Source of the DNA: an uncultured Bacilli bacterium
GTDB lineage: Bacteria; Bacillota_I; Bacilli_A; RF39; UBA660
DNA length: 64,000 nucleotides
Direction of reading: 5' to 3'
Assembly (NCBI GenBank): GCA_934162665.1
Contig: CAKPJN010000006.1
Location: forward strand, 1 to 64,000
The position numbers and the translations under genes were made by a program. Positions 62,846 to 64,000 of the stretch are shown here, piece after piece. Under the pieces are notes generated by a model that worked only from the letters and a program-made list of their open reading frames with translations, did no database searches and was not told the origin of the DNA. The stretch's first letter is position 1. Each line of letters begins with the position of its first letter.

Positions 62846-64000
62846 ATGAAAGAAAAAAAGAGGTTTAGTAAGTTAAATATTATAAGTTTAATAGATATTA
62901 TAATTGCGATAGCTTTCATTATACTAATATTAAGACTAGATATATTACCAAGTAAATATTTAGGATTTATTATAGTTATGATATTTATAATTAATACTTT
63001 AGCGATATTATTTATTAATTTGAGGAAAAAGTTTTTTAAAATACTCGGTGTTATTATATCAATATTATCAATATTAATTAGTATTATAGGTGGATATTAT
63101 TTATATTATGGGGTGGACTTTTTAGATAAATCATTTTCAAATGTACCAGATGAATTTACTACTGGTTTTTATGTTGTTACATATAAAGATAATAATGCCT
63201 CTAATAAAAAAAATATAGAGGGTAAAGTTGGCTATTATAAAGATACAACTAATATAAATAAGGCTGGTAATTATCTAGAAAAAACTAATAAGATATTTCT
63301 AACATCTTATGAAGATATTAGTCCTATGTTTAAGGATGTCTCTAATAGAATAATACCATATGTAATTATTGATAAAACTACATATGATGCGTTATTTAAT
63401 CTTGATACTAGTTTAAATAAAGATGATTATAAAATTATATGTGAACTCAAGGTTGTAATCGGTAGAAATACTAAAAAAACAAGTGTTAAGGATAGATTTA
63501 ATTTATATATAGGTGGACACGACTTTACTGGTAGTTTAATGGATTTTAATATGTTAATTACTGTTAATACTAAAACTAATAAAGTATTACTTACTAGTAT
63601 GCCAAGAGACTATTATATTGAAGAATATGGGACTAATGGCAGAAAAGATACATTGAGTTATATGGGAGCAAATGGTATTGAAGTAAATCAAAAATCACTT
63701 GAGAAATTATTTGATACTACTATAGACTATTATATGGAAATAAATACTCATAGTTTAGTTGAGGTAGTTGATTCAGTAGGTGGTGTTACATTCTGTTCCG
63801 ATGAAAGCTTTAGAACTACACATTCCATGATTTTAGATTCGTATGATGACTCAAAAGGAAAAAAGTTATATATTAAAGAGGGTTGTCAGGAATTGAATGG
63901 TATTGAAGCTTTGACCGTTGCTAGAGAAAGAATTAATGTATATGGAGGAGATAGCAAAAGACAACAAAACTGTAAAAAAATCTTTTTAGGGATTATAGAT
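62846..64000 (+). CDS. LytR-CpsA-Psr (LCP) family ligase, cut by the window end
   Basis: LCP enzymes attach undecaprenyl-linked polysaccharides to peptidoglycan or wall polymers. The 385 visible residues start with three or four membrane helices (to about residue 90), then an accessory domain, and from about residue 220 the LCP core: FTGSLMDFNMLITVNTKT, TSMPRDYYIE, VDSVGGVTF, and GCQELNGIEALTVARERINVYGGDSKRQQ, split in two here. The arginines and aspartates of the pyrophosphate-binding site (R in MPRD, R in ARER, DSKRQQ) are present. The C-terminus lies beyond the window. It fits the attachment step of the EPS locus. Confidence 0.93.
   Translation, partial: MKEKKRFSKLNIISLIDIIIAIAFIILILRLDILPSKYLGFIIVMIFIINTLAILFINLRKKFFKILGVIISILSILISIIGGYYLYYGVDFLDKSFSNVPDEFTTGFYVVTYKDNNASNKKNIEGKVGYYKDTTNINKAGNYLEKTNKIFLTSYEDISPMFKDVSNRIIPYVIIDKTTYDALFNLDTSLNKDDYKIICELKVVIGRNTKKTSVKDRFNLYIGGHDFTGSLMDFNMLITVNTKTNKVLLTSMPRDYYIEEYGTNGRKDTLSYMGANGIEVNQKSLEKLFDTTIDYYMEINTHSLVEVVDSVGGVTFCSDESFRTTHSMILDSYDDSKGKKLYIKEGCQELNGIEALTVARERINVYGGDSKRQQNCKKIFLGIID

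Noticed and set aside
1..64000. CRISPR arrays, rRNA genes, intact insertion sequences, prophage
   Set aside because: I saw no regularly spaced repeats, no rRNA-like stretches and no complete transposase or phage structural genes on either strand.

Overview
This window comes from a very AT-rich, low-GC, Gram-positive bacterium that makes endospores. The sporulation genes include gpr, spoIIP, spoIVB, a spoIIM-family gene, ylbJ and sirA. Gene order partly follows Bacillus: tkt-sirA-yneF; rpsT, gpr, spoIIP, a yqxA-position gene, lepA, hemW; ylbJ beside the ylbL-type protease; nusB-xseA-xseB. UGA is a stop and UGG is used for tryptophan. The best guess is an uncultured gut member of class Bacilli (RF39/Erysipelotrichales-like); this is inferred from content, not from a marker tree.

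Layout. 1-3.1 kb: an unknown gene, two tRNAs, a CsoR-type repressor with its operator and a cation diffusion facilitator, then a decayed stretch holding the end of an IS256-type transposase. 3.1-14 kb: LysM protein, transketolase, sirA, yneF, a frameshifted unknown gene, uvrC, a prepilin-like gene, mutL, miaA, a frameshifted mTERF-like gene, a transglutaminase-like protein and rpsT. 14-23.8 kb: spore genes (gpr, spoIIP), two paralogous unknown proteins, lepA, hemW, an HD phosphohydrolase and a thymidylate kinase. 23.8-32.6 kb: a GspE/PilB ATPase with two pseudopilins, ylbJ, a YlbL/SepM-type protease, a surface protein and mutS.

32.6-38.9 kb is the most unusual part. A short Rel protein, with an apparent leader peptide and attenuator, is followed by a compact five-gene set: a nucleotidase-like HAD protein; a glutamyl-tRNA-synthetase-like protein that has lost both signature motifs of its class; an S66 (MccF/LdcA-type) peptidase with an intact triad; a ParB-like protein; and a glycosyltransferase. 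I do not recognise this set as a described system. The presence of an aaRS-like protein, an S66 peptidase and a nucleotidase suggests chemistry with, or defence against, an aminoacyl- or peptidyl-nucleotide-like molecule; that is a hypothesis.

38.9-48.2 kb: nusB, xseA, xseB, spoIVB, a galE broken by three lesions, a DUF421 protein, several unknown genes and spoIIM. 48.2-64 kb: an exopolysaccharide or capsule locus of the Wzx/Wzy type: Wzz-type chain-length protein, CpsD kinase, CpsB phosphatase, priming sugar transferase, two glycosyltransferases, polymerase, an Fe-S protein paired with a pyruvyl transferase, flippase, UDP-GlcNAc 2-epimerase, acyltransferase, a sigma-like regulator, and an LCP ligase cut by the window end. 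Intrinsic terminators and structured leaders interrupt this locus, which suggests that readthrough is regulated.
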